Counted from the stretch's first letter, positions 17,173 to 26,123 are shown. The stretch: DNA of 64,000 bases from TMED27 sp964350695 (GCA_964350695.1 CAYGKM010000008.1:1-64000), one strand, 5' to 3'. Numbers and translations are program-made. Notes: generated by a model from the letters alone, not told the origin.

Positions 17173-17718
17173 TCATAAGAGAAAAGACGCCATGACATCC
17201 CCATTAAAATACCCGATTTTTAAGAAAGAAGCCAGCGCGCCGCCAACAATCGCAATCCCATAAGGCACCTTGCTCTCTCCTTTTTGCAAACGATCAACCC
17301 AGCCACCTTCTTTCGGCGCCTTAAAGGGCTTTTGCTTTTTGATCACCAATCCGGCAACGCCCAATAGGCCGCCAATCACCGCCATATAAAACAAAAACGG
17401 CAACAAGCCGGACAACCCCGCCCAAAGCGCATAGGCCGTGCCCAGCTTTGAATCCGCCGCGCCAAGACCTTTCAGCGCGAACATCGCCGCCGTTACGCCA
17501 AACACCACCAGCGCCGCCAATAGATGCGACCAGATAGAGACAAACACATCATCGCGCCCCGCGAGCCATAAAAGACCAAAGGCCACTACAAACGATCCTA
17601 CGACCAAAGCGCTATACATGTTCGGAATAACCATCCCCTTGAAATCGGAATACGCTGCTAACAAGCCTGCGCCGCAAGCAACAAACAAACACATGAGAAA
17701 GACGATAAGAAGAAGCAT
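17173..17718 (-). CDS. cpaA: Prepilin peptidase CpaA/TadV
   Basis: A type IV leader peptidase (aspartic, inner membrane) of about 181 residues. The two catalytic aspartates are visible in YSDFKG (about D25) and GAADSK (about D89), with five or six hydrophobic segments. It cleaves the Flp prepilin and TadE/F-like pseudopilins. The reading frame is open to 17814, but that extension runs into the terminator at 17765-17800. The ATG at 17718 has a good GGAGG seven bases upstream, so I take it as the start. Confidence 0.9.
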   Translation of the reverse strand: MLLLIVFLMCLFVACGAGLLAAYSDFKGMVIPNMYSALVVGSFVVAFGLLWLAGRDDVFVSIWSHLLAALVVFGVTAAMFALKGLGAADSKLGTAYALWAGLSGLLPFLFYMAVIGGLLGVAGLVIKKQKPFKAPKEGGWVDRLQKGESKVPYGIAIVGGALASFLKIGYFNGDVMASFLL

Positions 17719-17764
17719 GAGGCGGCCTCCGATAAGAAAAAGGAAAGGAATAAGAGAGGAAAGA

Positions 17765-17801
17765 AAAAGCCCACCAAACGATAAATCTGGCGGGCTTTTA
17801 A
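17765..17801 (-). terminator. Rho-independent terminator after the Flp pilin gene
   Basis: AAAAGCCC-A-CCA (17766-17777) pairs with TGG-C-GGGCTTTT (17789-17800). On the minus strand the hairpin ends in GGGCTTTTTC. It lies 26 nt past the flp stop and before the cpaA ribosome site. It would limit read-through into cpaA and so set a high pilin to machinery ratio. Confidence 0.8.
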
Positions 17802-17826
17802 ACTTTAAATTCAAGCCAGGCGAGAA

Positions 17827-18021
17827 TTATTCTATTTTAGCATTTGCTTCTGCCATTTTACCTTCCATAGAGGTAAATGTAGCATCAAGCTGGTCGCCGA
17901 ATGTAAAGACAACGGCAACAATCGCCAATGAAATACCGGCAGCAATCAGACCATATTCAATGGCCGTCGCACCGTCTTCGTTCTTAAGATAGGCTTCTTT
18001 AAAAGCAAGCAATTTCAACAT
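17827..18021 (-). CDS. Flp family major type IVb pilin
   Basis: A 64-residue Flp/Fap pilin. The 17-residue leader ends in Gly; the mature protein starts ATAIEYGLIAAGISLA, with the signature Glu+5/Tyr+6 and a single hydrophobic helix. It is cleaved by CpaA and polymerised by TadA/B/C into the Flp pilus. It has the strongest ribosome site seen in the locus (AAAGGAG about 8 nt before ATG), a long 272-nt upstream region with a CtrA-like box, and its own terminator, all fitting a highly expressed structural subunit. Confidence 0.95.
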   Translation of the reverse strand: MLKLLAFKEAYLKNEDGATAIEYGLIAAGISLAIVAVVFTFGDQLDATFTSMEGKMAEANAKIE

Positions 18022-18117
18022 ATTTAATCTCCTTTAAGATTTTAGATAGGACTTCGGTTAACCCACGCCTCGAAACTTTTTTGACAAGATTTAAAAAGAA
18101 CCCGAGACCCAACCGTT

Positions 18118-18158
18118 ACTATATTTAGAATATCGAATGATATTTAAGGGAAGGTTAA
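18118..18158 (-). promoter_or_regulatory. Candidate CtrA-dependent promoter of flp
   Basis: On the minus strand TTAACCTTCCCTTAA (18144-18158) is an exact TTAA-N7-TTAA CtrA-like box. Its second half overlaps a -35 position (TTAAAT), with TATAGT (18118-18123) at a spacing of 18 nt. Transcription would begin near 18110, giving a 90-nt leader. In Caulobacter the pilA gene is CtrA-controlled, so the arrangement is plausible. The rest of the 18022-18293 gap is AT-rich with no gene. Confidence 0.5.
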
Positions 18159-18293
18159 TTTACGCAGTATTCGCATAATAATTTACAAGAAAAATCAATA
18201 GGATACAAGTAAAAAACCTTCTTTATTTATGTAAAGTTTTATCAACTCCTATATGTTTGTGAAAATTCAAATACACCTCCTAAAAGCAGGGCA

Positions 18294-19742
18294 TTAGTTC
18301 TTAATATGCAAGTTACTGAGCTCTTGCGCGATCTCACGAAACACATTCACAAGCTCGTCAGACGTTTCCACATGCTCATGATATCCGCCATTCGCGGCGC
18401 AGTCCTTGTAAAGCTGCTCGGTGTAATCATCAATACCGCCATTCACATCAAATGTGATGGTGTACACCGTCACATCATCCTGCTCGTCCATGTGTTTACA
18501 CACATCTTCAAGGCGGTCATCAATCTTCGAACTGGAATTCACCACATTGTCATAGCGATACCCATAGGCAGAATACGGGTTACTGTAAACATTATCCCCG
18601 TCTGTCATCATCACGATCACTTTACGCCATGCATGGTTATCAAAACTCACGCCTTCAGTGAAAGGATAGGAATCCGACAAAACGCGCCACCCCCAGACCA
18701 TTCCGATATTCCCGTAAGTATTTCCGTTCGCCTGCATTTCATTAATGCGGTTCTTAAGCGCAGTCATATTCTCGCTGAGCGGCAAGATAGACGCCTTCGG
18801 ACAGATATAATTCTCTGAGCGATAAAGCCCTTTCGCATTTTTCTTATATTTCCAGTTAGAACATAATCCGCTTGAATTATATCGCGTACAATTATAGTCG
18901 TTTCGATAATCACATAGCGCATTATCATTGTTTGTATCACGGCACCAACGATACATATCCCAAGGGCCTTCAACATCTTGCGTGTCGCTTCCGCCATCAT
19001 CTTCAATGACACAAATATCCGTATCGCTGTCGTTGCTGAAATTCAGCCCTTGCGGGTTGTTCAAAAAAGCCGTGTCATAATTCCCGCCGGCATCATTATA
19101 CCCAAGACCATATGGCCCCACATTCACCGATGTCGCATAGGGCACAAGACCAATCTTCACGTATTCGTTCTCGGCTTCTACAAATTCACCATACCGGTCC
19201 AGACAATCCGTAACTTCATCAGAATCATACGTACCGTAAAGGATTTCCACAAATTCACACGCCGCCGTACGCAGCTTGCCGATATTGTTATTCGACGCCA
19301 TAGAGCCTGTATTATCCAAAACCAGAACAACCTCCAGGCCCTTCACTTCGCGCTGCACCGTCGTGCTGGCGGCAACTTCAATCTCGTTTATGCCCCAAAT
19401 TCCGACAAAACTCGTGCCGTAATTCGCATAGCCTGAAACCGTCACTTCATTACCGTTAATCACCACAACAGGCTCAAACACAACGCCTAATCTGTCTTCA
19501 GGGTAATTCGCATCAAAGAACGCTTTGACTTTCGCTTCAATCGTGGCCGGGTCCGTCGAAGACGCCGCCGCCGCCAAGGCCGCCGCATCCAGAGCTTGCG
19601 CCAAACGCTGCTGCACCAGATAGGCTTGCGAATAATCAAGCGCCATCCCGACAGAGCCGACAACCACCGGCGCCATCAACGCGAATAAAATCGCAATCGT
19701 ACCGCGTGTGTCTTTTATAAAGTCTTTACAATATGCGAACAT
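18294..19742 (-). CDS. TadG-like von Willebrand factor A pilus protein
   Basis: A 482-residue TadG-type protein. The N-terminus has a basic stretch and the TadE-like hydrophobic helix (GTIAILFALMAPVVVGSVGM). A Flp-like segment rich in Ala follows, then a vWA domain from about 134 with the metal-site motif VLVLDNTGSM and later MVWGWRVLSDS and VIMMTDGDN. TadG proteins are surface or periplasmic components of Tad pili and may contribute to adhesion. The start has AGGAG eight bases upstream. It follows tadE by 38 nt. Confidence 0.88.
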   Translation of the reverse strand: MFAYCKDFIKDTRGTIAILFALMAPVVVGSVGMALDYSQAYLVQQRLAQALDAAALAAAASSTDPATIEAKVKAFFDANYPEDRLGVVFEPVVVINGNEVTVSGYANYGTSFVGIWGINEIEVAASTTVQREVKGLEVVLVLDNTGSMASNNNIGKLRTAACEFVEILYGTYDSDEVTDCLDRYGEFVEAENEYVKIGLVPYATSVNVGPYGLGYNDAGGNYDTAFLNNPQGLNFSNDSDTDICVIEDDGGSDTQDVEGPWDMYRWCRDTNNDNALCDYRNDYNCTRYNSSGLCSNWKYKKNAKGLYRSENYICPKASILPLSENMTALKNRINEMQANGNTYGNIGMVWGWRVLSDSYPFTEGVSFDNHAWRKVIVMMTDGDNVYSNPYSAYGYRYDNVVNSSSKIDDRLEDVCKHMDEQDDVTVYTITFDVNGGIDDYTEQLYKDCAANGGYHEHVETSDELVNVFREIAQELSNLHIKN

Positions 19743-19780
19743 TTTCGTTCTCCTGGTTTTATCAGGCTCTCTGATTAAAC

Positions 19781-20302
19781 TTATTCTTTACCCACCACGC
19801 TGCTTTTACGACCCTTGGCAAAGGCAATTTCCTGCATAGCGATGTTATTGATAATAAACCCCGCGAATAACGGCTCGAATAAATATGATACAGCAACCAC
19901 AACAACGCCGCTATTATCATCCGATAAAGACGCAACGCGCCCTTCTATATTACTCAGCGGGGGCATATTCTGCGTCTCGCGCCATTCAATCAACGGGTCA
20001 CCATCTTCGTCAAAACGTACACTGATAATATCAATCCCGTAATTAGTAGTGTCCATCGGATCAAACGCTAGTTCACCGGCTTTTACGCTATCCGCTATCA
20101 TCGCATCATCCACGCTCGTGTTCCGCGTAATCAAATCCGCAACCACCTGGCTGGCGCGAATGGCTTTCTGATTGGCCAAAATGCCATTACCCAAATCAAA
20201 CGTACCCAACAAAAGGGTCAATAAAACAGGGAAAATCAGCGCCGCTTCTACGGCCGCAACGCCCTCTTCACTCTTCCACCATGTTCTGAAAAACATCATC
20301 AT
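19781..20302 (-). CDS. TadE-like pseudopilin
   Basis: A 173-residue protein with the TadE signature: EEGVAAVEAALIFPVLLTLL followed by a periplasmic domain (RASQVVADLITRNTSVDDAM). TadE/F minor pseudopilins are processed by TadV/CpaA and needed for Flp pilus formation. Several ATGs sit at the start (ATGATGATG) after AAGAG. It is separated by 6 nt from the upstream TadF-like gene and by 38 nt from tadG, so the three form one transcript. Confidence 0.87.
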   Translation of the reverse strand: MMMFFRTWWKSEEGVAAVEAALIFPVLLTLLLGTFDLGNGILANQKAIRASQVVADLITRNTSVDDAMIADSVKAGELAFDPMDTTNYGIDIISVRFDEDGDPLIEWRETQNMPPLSNIEGRVASLSDDNSGVVVVAVSYLFEPLFAGFIINNIAMQEIAFAKGRKSSVVGKE

Positions 20303-20308
20303 AAACTC

Positions 20309-20839
20309 TTATGCCCCTTCGAAGTCATAAGGCTCGGTTTGTAAAACCAGCGTAGAAATAAACCGGCGTTTATTGCTCGGCCCCGCCAGCAATGTGCCGA
20401 CAAGAGGCGTCAGCATCTCGTAATTATAACTCACGCGGATTAAAATGCGGTCATTCGATCCGCCTGCATCAAACCCTTGGCTAACCAAATTTCCATCACC
20501 ATCAAAGGTCGGGTTATATGTATCAAAATCTGCGAAACTCGCCATCTGAACCACTTCAAGCTGCACTTCATTGCACTTAATCAAAACATTCGCGTAATCA
20601 CACAGCTTTTGACGAAACGCCGTTTCAGGGTCTTCGTTGCCTTGCTGCAGCTGGCCTGTGCGCACCATGCGCGCGGCTGATCCCGTCGCGCCTTCAAGCA
20701 AACTCGCGGAGGCATACATGATTGAAAGCTCGACAATGCCGAGGCTCAAAAACAAATACGGAATGAAAAGAAAACTAAACTCCAAAGACGTTGTTCCGTC
20801 TTTTTTGCAAAAATATTTTTTAAAAAAACTACCCAACAT
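20309..20839 (-). CDS. TadE/TadF-like pseudopilin
   Basis: A 176-residue protein with a pseudopilin N-terminus: KKDGTTSLEFSFLFIPYLFL, Glu at the conserved position, then a periplasmic part with two cysteines (near residues 84 and 93). It is the first gene of the tadF-tadE-tadG group on the minus strand. It is likely processed by CpaA. The short upstream region ends at the terminator of the pseudokinase operon, so a promoter probably lies at 20840-20900, though none is obvious. Confidence 0.85.
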   Translation of the reverse strand: MLGSFFKKYFCKKDGTTSLEFSFLFIPYLFLSLGIVELSIMYASASLLEGATGSAARMVRTGQLQQGNEDPETAFRQKLCDYANVLIKCNEVQLEVVQMASFADFDTYNPTFDGDGNLVSQGFDAGGSNDRILIRVSYNYEMLTPLVGTLLAGPSNKRRFISTLVLQTEPYDFEGA

Positions 20840-20901
20840 TTCCCAACCCGATCATGCCAAAGTGCGGCATTTTCATTAAATTGTTTCTAAATTTCAGGCA
20901 C

Positions 20902-20930
20902 AAAAAAAGCGGCGCGCCGCTTCTTAAAAA
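20902..20930 (-). terminator. Rho-independent terminator after the pseudokinase operon
   Basis: A GC-rich palindrome AAGCGGCGCGCCGCTT is flanked by A-runs and T-runs. On the minus strand it is followed by seven Ts, about 70 nt past the stop of the membrane-protein gene at 21002. It isolates the pseudokinase unit from the tad genes. Confidence 0.8.
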
Positions 20931-21001
20931 ACCCATAACCCTATACTTTATTATGGGGTATAAACGATGAATAAAGCCTTAAGATTAAATAGGATTATTC
21001 T

Positions 21002-21556
21002 CTAGTCGTCATAATCATCAATATCAATGCCACCCTTCTCAGCAACACTGGCCTTATCCTTGGGTTTATAGCTCCCCATAACCTCCTGCCCCCAACGCTC
21101 AACCAAATCAGCTTGGCGCTTTTCAATAGACTTCATCCGTGAAATTCCACGTTGATACAGCAAATTCGAAACGATATATGTCAACGCCCAATCAATCAGA
21201 TACCCAACCCCCGCCGCCATATAAATAACGATAATCGGAATAACGCTCAACAAAATCGCAAACGCCTTATCCAGCGAGTGATCCGTCATCCACATTTCCA
21301 TCAAAAACGGAACGCAGCCCGCCAAATTCATCGCCCCCACAGTAATGGTGCGAGTCTTTTTCTTCGATTTATCCGTGAAATAAGCCGCGAAAAATGGTAG
21401 CAAACCCAGAAAAAGCAGCACTGCTGTCGGCAAAAACACCGCCGCCAGCAAAATAAAACCAATCAAAAACACCTGAACCTTAGGCTGCTTCTTTCTGCCT
21501 TTTTTCTTTTTTTTACCCGCTTTGGGCTTTGCTGCTTGTTTTGCTTTCTTGGCCAT
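21002..21556 (-). CDS. Unknown membrane protein, Lys-rich N-terminus
   Basis: I do not recognise this 184-residue protein. It begins with about 27 residues rich in Lys/Ala, followed by three or four hydrophobic segments (about 28-60, 73-90, 97-125) and a charged C-terminal tail ending in acidic residues (DIDDYDD). It starts 12 nt after the stop of the pseudokinase gene, with AAGGA before the ATG, and is terminated at 20902-20930. The two are therefore co-transcribed and may form a membrane complex. Nothing in the sequence suggests an enzyme. Confidence 0.7.
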   Translation of the reverse strand: MAKKAKQAAKPKAGKKKKKGRKKQPKVQVFLIGFILLAAVFLPTAVLLFLGLLPFFAAYFTDKSKKKTRTITVGAMNLAGCVPFLMEMWMTDHSLDKAFAILLSVIPIIVIYMAAGVGYLIDWALTYIVSNLLYQRGISRMKSIEKRQADLVERWGQEVMGSYKPKDKASVAEKGGIDIDDYDD

Positions 21557-21568
21557 AACCCCTGTCCT

Positions 21569-23740
21569 TTAAAAAATAGAGCTGCCGGAAAAAAACATCA
21601 GTGCAGACCCAACAATAACAATCGCCGCCAAACCGGCCGCCACAACTGCGGCAATCTCTTGTCCTGTCTCTACACCAAAAGTTTCTTGGTTCTCTAACTT
21701 CTTCTCAAGCTCTTCTTTTTCTTTTTGTAAGCCCGCAAATTCTTCCAACGCTTTTCGATAAGCCTTGGCGTCCTTATTCATCAAATCAACATTATCAAGA
21801 ACCGCAACCATCTTGACCAAATCCCCGCCTTCGGAAATTTCATCAATCGCTTTCTTGATTTTATCCCTCACCTTTCGGTCGTGATATTCCTCATATACGG
21901 CCGCTAGTTTATTTGCAAAAAACGCAGACAACCCCGGAAGCTTCTCAATCTCATAACCCTTTTGAATCGCCGCCAAGCACTTCAAATTCCCCAAAATTAC
22001 TTTATGCTGCTCAGGCTGGTTAAGCTCGAAGATAAAAGATTCAATCACTCTGGACTCACGCTGCATCAAATACGCAACTGAATGGCGGTCCAAAAACATC
22101 CCCGGTGCGTTTTTCTTCTGGCACATCTTCTCGAAAGCCACCAGCATCTGTCCGGGCGATGTCACATAATATCCTTTTAAAACAGGGCTATAACACGGTG
22201 CCTCAGGAGAAAGGATATACAAACACCGCTCAAGCCCCTCGCCCAATTTGTTGTTTTTAACAATCCGGCGGCACTGTTCGAACTTGTGAAACAGCGCATT
22301 AATATCCAAATTCGGATTTGACTGCGTCGCAATCCAATCCAGCACCAAGCCCGAAGCCAGCATCTCCGCATAAACTTTCGGGTCTTGCTCCAACACCATA
22401 ACTTCTGCCAAAGCCGGCCCCATGCCGTCTCCGTTAATCTTCAAACCTTTAAAACGAAGCGGCGCAATCGGGTCCAAAGCAGCAGAGATATTACTCACCA
22501 GTCGCTCTTCAAAACCACTCCCCGTACCGCCTTGTTTTGAATTTTGAACCGCCTTTTCGACACTCGCCAAAACCTCATCATCTTCCAGCGAACGCTTAAT
22601 CCATTGATTAAGGCTGTCATCTTCTACAATCCGCTTAAGCTCCGTCGGGTTTGTACCGATATCCATCGCCAAACGCTCTGCAAAAATATATTTCTCGTTT
22701 GAAAACGCAATCGAGCGCGCGGCTTTCTTCCGCGCCAGCGCTTGCCTTGGCGAAAGCCTCGTCCCGTCCATCCAGATCAGAACCTCGTCAACCTTCCATC
22801 TCTGCGCAGGGTCATCATGTAAAAGCCCGCGCAAAAGTTCCAAAATATCGCCCTTAAAGCGGTCTTTACCCGTAACAGCGGCATAACTCCCAAGCTGAAG
22901 TTTCTGCCTTATAATTTCTTCACTGCTTAAGTCCTTGAGCGGGTCATTCCCGCGCAAACACACTGCCAGACTAACCCCAAGCGCATATAAATCATCCGCC
23001 AGCGTCCCGACCCCACGCGCAATAGGATCCGCCATAGATCGCTCAACCGTCTCATAAAGCACAGGCTGCATATACGAACACGGCCCGCTCAAACAATCAC
23101 CGAGCATAATACGCTTCGGCTGCCCCGTCGCCTGCGCATCAAAAAAATTGCTGGGGCGGATACCGCCATGAACAAAATCTTTATCCTGAAAGTCCTGCAA
23201 AACATTCACCATCGGCTTAACGATGATGTCCATAACGCTTTCTTGCTTCCATCCTAAAAATTGCGGCTTATCATGCGTGAGAATCGGCTTGCCCAGATTA
23301 TCCAGATATATAAAAACATAGCGCTCTTCTTTTGCGGGCGGCCAAAACACTGCGCCATGCAGCACAAGCGTGCCCATATTCGGGTTGATAATTTTGCCGT
23401 AAGTCTTCGCCGCCTTTAATCGCGGCACAAGGTTGCGTTCACACACAATCGCAAACAACCCCGTGCCCGCCTTGTCCTTTGCAACCGCTTTATACGCTTT
23501 ATTGGGGCCGTTATTGTAACTGGGCAAAGGCACGCCGCAATGAATATCAACCTTCTTTTGAAAAGAAATAACATCGGTAGATGCCGGCGCTTCCGGCTCC
23601 GCTTCTTTCGGTTTTCCCTCCGCAGAAGGCGCGGCTTCAGAATCTTGCCCACCCTCTTCTACAGGGGCGTCATCCGGCGCGTCCGCGCCTTCTTGAATAT
23701 CTTCCGGAGTTTCATTCTCGCTGCTGCTGTCTTCTGACAT
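21569..23740 (-). CDS. Membrane-anchored protein kinase homologue, probable pseudokinase
   Basis: A 723-residue protein. It has an acidic disordered N-terminus (1-55), a protein-kinase-like domain (about 60-325), a long helical region, a coiled coil near 665-690 and one C-terminal membrane helix (about 696-717). Kinase subdomains are readable: HGGIRPSN (191-198) stands where HRDLKPxN is expected, GDC (214-216) at the DFG site, ADDLYALGVSL (248-258) for subdomain IX and DPAQRW (310-315) for XI. The HRD catalytic Asp is Gly193, so phosphotransfer is doubtful, though Asn198 and Asp215 remain. A tail-anchored cytoplasmic scaffold next to the Tad locus is inferred; substrates are unknown. Confidence 0.75.
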   Translation of the reverse strand: MSEDSSSENETPEDIQEGADAPDDAPVEEGGQDSEAAPSAEGKPKEAEPEAPASTDVISFQKKVDIHCGVPLPSYNNGPNKAYKAVAKDKAGTGLFAIVCERNLVPRLKAAKTYGKIINPNMGTLVLHGAVFWPPAKEERYVFIYLDNLGKPILTHDKPQFLGWKQESVMDIIVKPMVNVLQDFQDKDFVHGGIRPSNFFDAQATGQPKRIMLGDCLSGPCSYMQPVLYETVERSMADPIARGVGTLADDLYALGVSLAVCLRGNDPLKDLSSEEIIRQKLQLGSYAAVTGKDRFKGDILELLRGLLHDDPAQRWKVDEVLIWMDGTRLSPRQALARKKAARSIAFSNEKYIFAERLAMDIGTNPTELKRIVEDDSLNQWIKRSLEDDEVLASVEKAVQNSKQGGTGSGFEERLVSNISAALDPIAPLRFKGLKINGDGMGPALAEVMVLEQDPKVYAEMLASGLVLDWIATQSNPNLDINALFHKFEQCRRIVKNNKLGEGLERCLYILSPEAPCYSPVLKGYYVTSPGQMLVAFEKMCQKKNAPGMFLDRHSVAYLMQRESRVIESFIFELNQPEQHKVILGNLKCLAAIQKGYEIEKLPGLSAFFANKLAAVYEEYHDRKVRDKIKKAIDEISEGGDLVKMVAVLDNVDLMNKDAKAYRKALEEFAGLQKEKEELEKKLENQETFGVETGQEIAAVVAAGLAAIVIVGSALMFFSGSSIF

Positions 23741-23762
23741 ACGGGCAAACCTTCAATTCTTG

Positions 23763-23796
23763 ATGCCTAATACTATATAAACATGCGTTTAGGCAT
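23763..23796. repeat. Intergenic hairpin between pseudokinase gene and purA
   Basis: ATGCCTAA (23763-23770) and TTAGGCAT (23789-23796) are exact 8-bp arms with an 18-nt loop, directly after the purA stop. There is no U-run, so it is only a possible purA terminator or mRNA-stabilising 3' structure. Confidence 0.4.
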
Positions 23797-23798
23797 GC

Positions 23799-25094
23799 TT
23801 ATTTACCCAAAAATGGGTCTTGCATAAGAATTGTATCATCACGTTCGGGGCTTGTCGAAAGCAAAGTCACAGGCGCGCCTATCAATTCCTCGATATATTT
23901 CACGTACTTAACGGCTGCCGCAGGCAATTCTGCCCAAGTGCGCGCGCCCCGTGTGCTCTCGCTCCACCCTTCAATCGTCTCGTAAATCGGCTTCGCCGCG
24001 GCTTGCTGCGCGGAAGATGCTGGCAAATAGTCAAACTTTTCACCTTCAATCTCATAGCCCACGCATATTTTCAGCTCTTCCAAACCGTCCAAAACATCAA
24101 TCTTCGTCAGCGCAATCCCGTGAATACCGCCAAGCTTGATCGTCTGACGCACAAGCGCCGCATCAAACCATCCGCATCTGCGCTTACGCCCTGTTGTCGT
24201 GCCGAACTCATGCCCCTTTTCACCAAGGAACTGCCCAATCTCGTTATCTTGCTCGCTCGGGAACGGGCCTTCACCCACCCGCGTCGTATAAGCCTTCGTA
24301 ATCCCAAGCACAAACCCGATCTGATCAGGCCCCATGCCAGACCCACTCGCCGCTTGACCTGCCGCCATGTTCGATGATGTCACATACGGATATGTGCCGT
24401 GATCTACATCCAGCATCATGCCTTGCGCGCCCTCAAACAAAATCTTTTTGCCCGCCGCATGCGCTTCATGCAACGCTTTCCATGCCACGCCCACATACGG
24501 CAAAATCTGATCACGCACATCCATAAGCTGCTCGAAAATCTCTTTCGGGCAAACCTCTTCCGCGCCCAAACCCTTAAGCAGCGCATTATGGTGCAGCATC
24601 ATCGCCTCAAGCTTGGTTTTCATCAAATCAGGATAGTTCAAATCGCAAACCCGAAGCGCTCTACGCGCAATTTTGTCTTCATATGCCGGACCAATGCCGC
24701 GCTTGGTCGTGCCTATTCGCTCATCCCCGCGCGCCCGCTCCAGCGCCTCATCCAGCGCCCCATGCACGGGCAAAATCAGCGGCGCATTCTCCGCAATCAT
24801 CAACTTCGCAGGGGTAACATCCACGCCCTGATCCTGAATAGTCTTGATTTCCTTCATCAACGCCCACGGGTCAATCACAACGCCGTTACCGATAATCGAA
24901 AACTTATCTTCACGAACAATCCCGCTCGGCAACAGGTGAAGCTTATACGTCACCCCATCAATAACCAGCGTATGCCCCGCATTATGCCCTCCTTGAAAAC
25001 GCACAACAACATCCGCGCGGCTCGATAGCCAATCGACAATCTTACCCTTGCCCTCATCGCCCCACTGAGAGCCAATTACCGCTACATTCGCCAT
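23799..25094 (-). CDS. purA: Adenylosuccinate synthetase
   Basis: A 431-residue cytoplasmic enzyme joining IMP and aspartate with GTP to form adenylosuccinate, the first step from IMP to AMP. The P-loop-like GSQWGDEGKGK (8-18) contains catalytic Asp13, and His41 lies in GGHNAGHT. Further family motifs are GIGPAYEDKIARR, GTTTGRKRRCGWFD and the C-terminal LLSTSPERDDTI. The length is standard. It starts 2 nt after hisZ, so the two are co-transcribed, an arrangement found in several alphaproteobacteria. Confidence 0.97.
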   Translation of the reverse strand: MANVAVIGSQWGDEGKGKIVDWLSSRADVVVRFQGGHNAGHTLVIDGVTYKLHLLPSGIVREDKFSIIGNGVVIDPWALMKEIKTIQDQGVDVTPAKLMIAENAPLILPVHGALDEALERARGDERIGTTKRGIGPAYEDKIARRALRVCDLNYPDLMKTKLEAMMLHHNALLKGLGAEEVCPKEIFEQLMDVRDQILPYVGVAWKALHEAHAAGKKILFEGAQGMMLDVDHGTYPYVTSSNMAAGQAASGSGMGPDQIGFVLGITKAYTTRVGEGPFPSEQDNEIGQFLGEKGHEFGTTTGRKRRCGWFDAALVRQTIKLGGIHGIALTKIDVLDGLEELKICVGYEIEGEKFDYLPASSAQQAAAKPIYETIEGWSESTRGARTWAELPAAAVKYVKYIEELIGAPVTLLSTSPERDDTILMQDPFLGK

Positions 25095-25096
25095 TG

Positions 25097-26110
25097 CTAT
25101 TCATTCCCTATAATCGTTGTAAACCCTTGATCCTGAAGATCCTTAACCTCTGCCCAATCCGCTTTGCCGGATATGGTTTTGATATCTTTTTTGATATGAT
25201 CGGCAAGCCCCTGACGAAGCGTATCCATGTAGAACGTGAACCCTGCGGCGCTTTCGCGCGGGGTCTCTCCTTCATACACGTCATACCGTCCGCCGCGCCC
25301 AAGTTCGCCGCGAATATTTTTCGCAAAAATCGTGAACGCCACTCCGTTATGATACTCAAACCCTTGCGTCTCCAGCGGATCAATCGTCAGCTTAAAGCCC
25401 GTGAGGCCCAAACCTTTAATCGCCGCCTGAACGCCGGACACAACCGCTTTCAAACGCTTCGTGTCTTTCAGGCCAATCTTATCAAGCGCCGCCAAAGCCT
25501 TATCGGCATCCCCCGCCAGCTTATGGCGCAAAGCGTCCACTTCGGTTTTCGGCGTTTTCGTCAGCGCAAAAATCTCGTCCACACTGCGCGGCAAGGCAAA
25601 ATCAATCGTCACATCTTTGACGCCCAAATCCGCAAGCCCCTTAAGCGCAACGACGCAAATCTCGATATCACTGGCCACAGTATCCGCGCCGATCATCTCA
25701 CAGCCAACTTGCGTGAACTGACGCTGCGTGCGCGCTTGGCTACCGCGCGTCCGTATAACATCATTCGCGTAGGTCAGGCGCAGCGGACGCGGCTCTTTTG
25801 CCAAACGTGAAAGCGCAATCCGCGCAATCTGCGCCGTAATATCACTGCGCATCCCCATCATGCGGTGCGTCACAGGATCCATCACCCGAAATGTCTCGGA
25901 GGCCAAAGCCGCGCCAGGGCCAGGCGCCAAAAGGCTTTCCTCGAACTCGGCCATCGGCGGCTTCACGCGCTCATAGCCGAATTTCCCGAACGCCGCCATA
26001 AGCGTGCCAATCGCCGCATACTCAACCTCGGCATGCGGCGGTAATAAATCTTCAAACCCGCTTGGTAAAAGACTGGGCAGAAGCGCTGTATTTTGGGACT
26101 TTGAACTCAT
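25097..26110 (-). CDS. hisZ: ATP phosphoribosyltransferase regulatory subunit HisZ
   Basis: A histidyl-tRNA synthetase-like protein without the anticodon-binding domain (about 337 residues). Class II motifs are visible as MRSDITAQIARI and RTRGSQARTQRQFTQVGCEM. HisZ binds the short form of HisG, the first enzyme of histidine biosynthesis, and confers feedback control. hisG is not in this window. The open frame extends to a GTG at 26131 that overlaps glmM, but the ATG at 26110 (MSSKSQN) fits better. Neither has a strong ribosome site. Confidence 0.88.
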   Translation of the reverse strand: MSSKSQNTALLPSLLPSGFEDLLPPHAEVEYAAIGTLMAAFGKFGYERVKPPMAEFEESLLAPGPGAALASETFRVMDPVTHRMMGMRSDITAQIARIALSRLAKEPRPLRLTYANDVIRTRGSQARTQRQFTQVGCEMIGADTVASDIEICVVALKGLADLGVKDVTIDFALPRSVDEIFALTKTPKTEVDALRHKLAGDADKALAALDKIGLKDTKRLKAVVSGVQAAIKGLGLTGFKLTIDPLETQGFEYHNGVAFTIFAKNIRGELGRGGRYDVYEGETPRESAAGFTFYMDTLRQGLADHIKKDIKTISGKADWAEVKDLQDQGFTTIIGNE

Positions 26111-26123
26111 ATCGAGTAGGACT

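Noticed and set aside
17719..17814. N-terminal extension of cpaA
   Set aside because: The extra codons cross the flp terminator; the ATG at 17718 has a good ribosome site.
8882..20839. Tad locus as a recently acquired island
   Set aside because: Base composition looks like that of the flanking genes, and no integrase, tRNA or direct repeats are seen at its ends.
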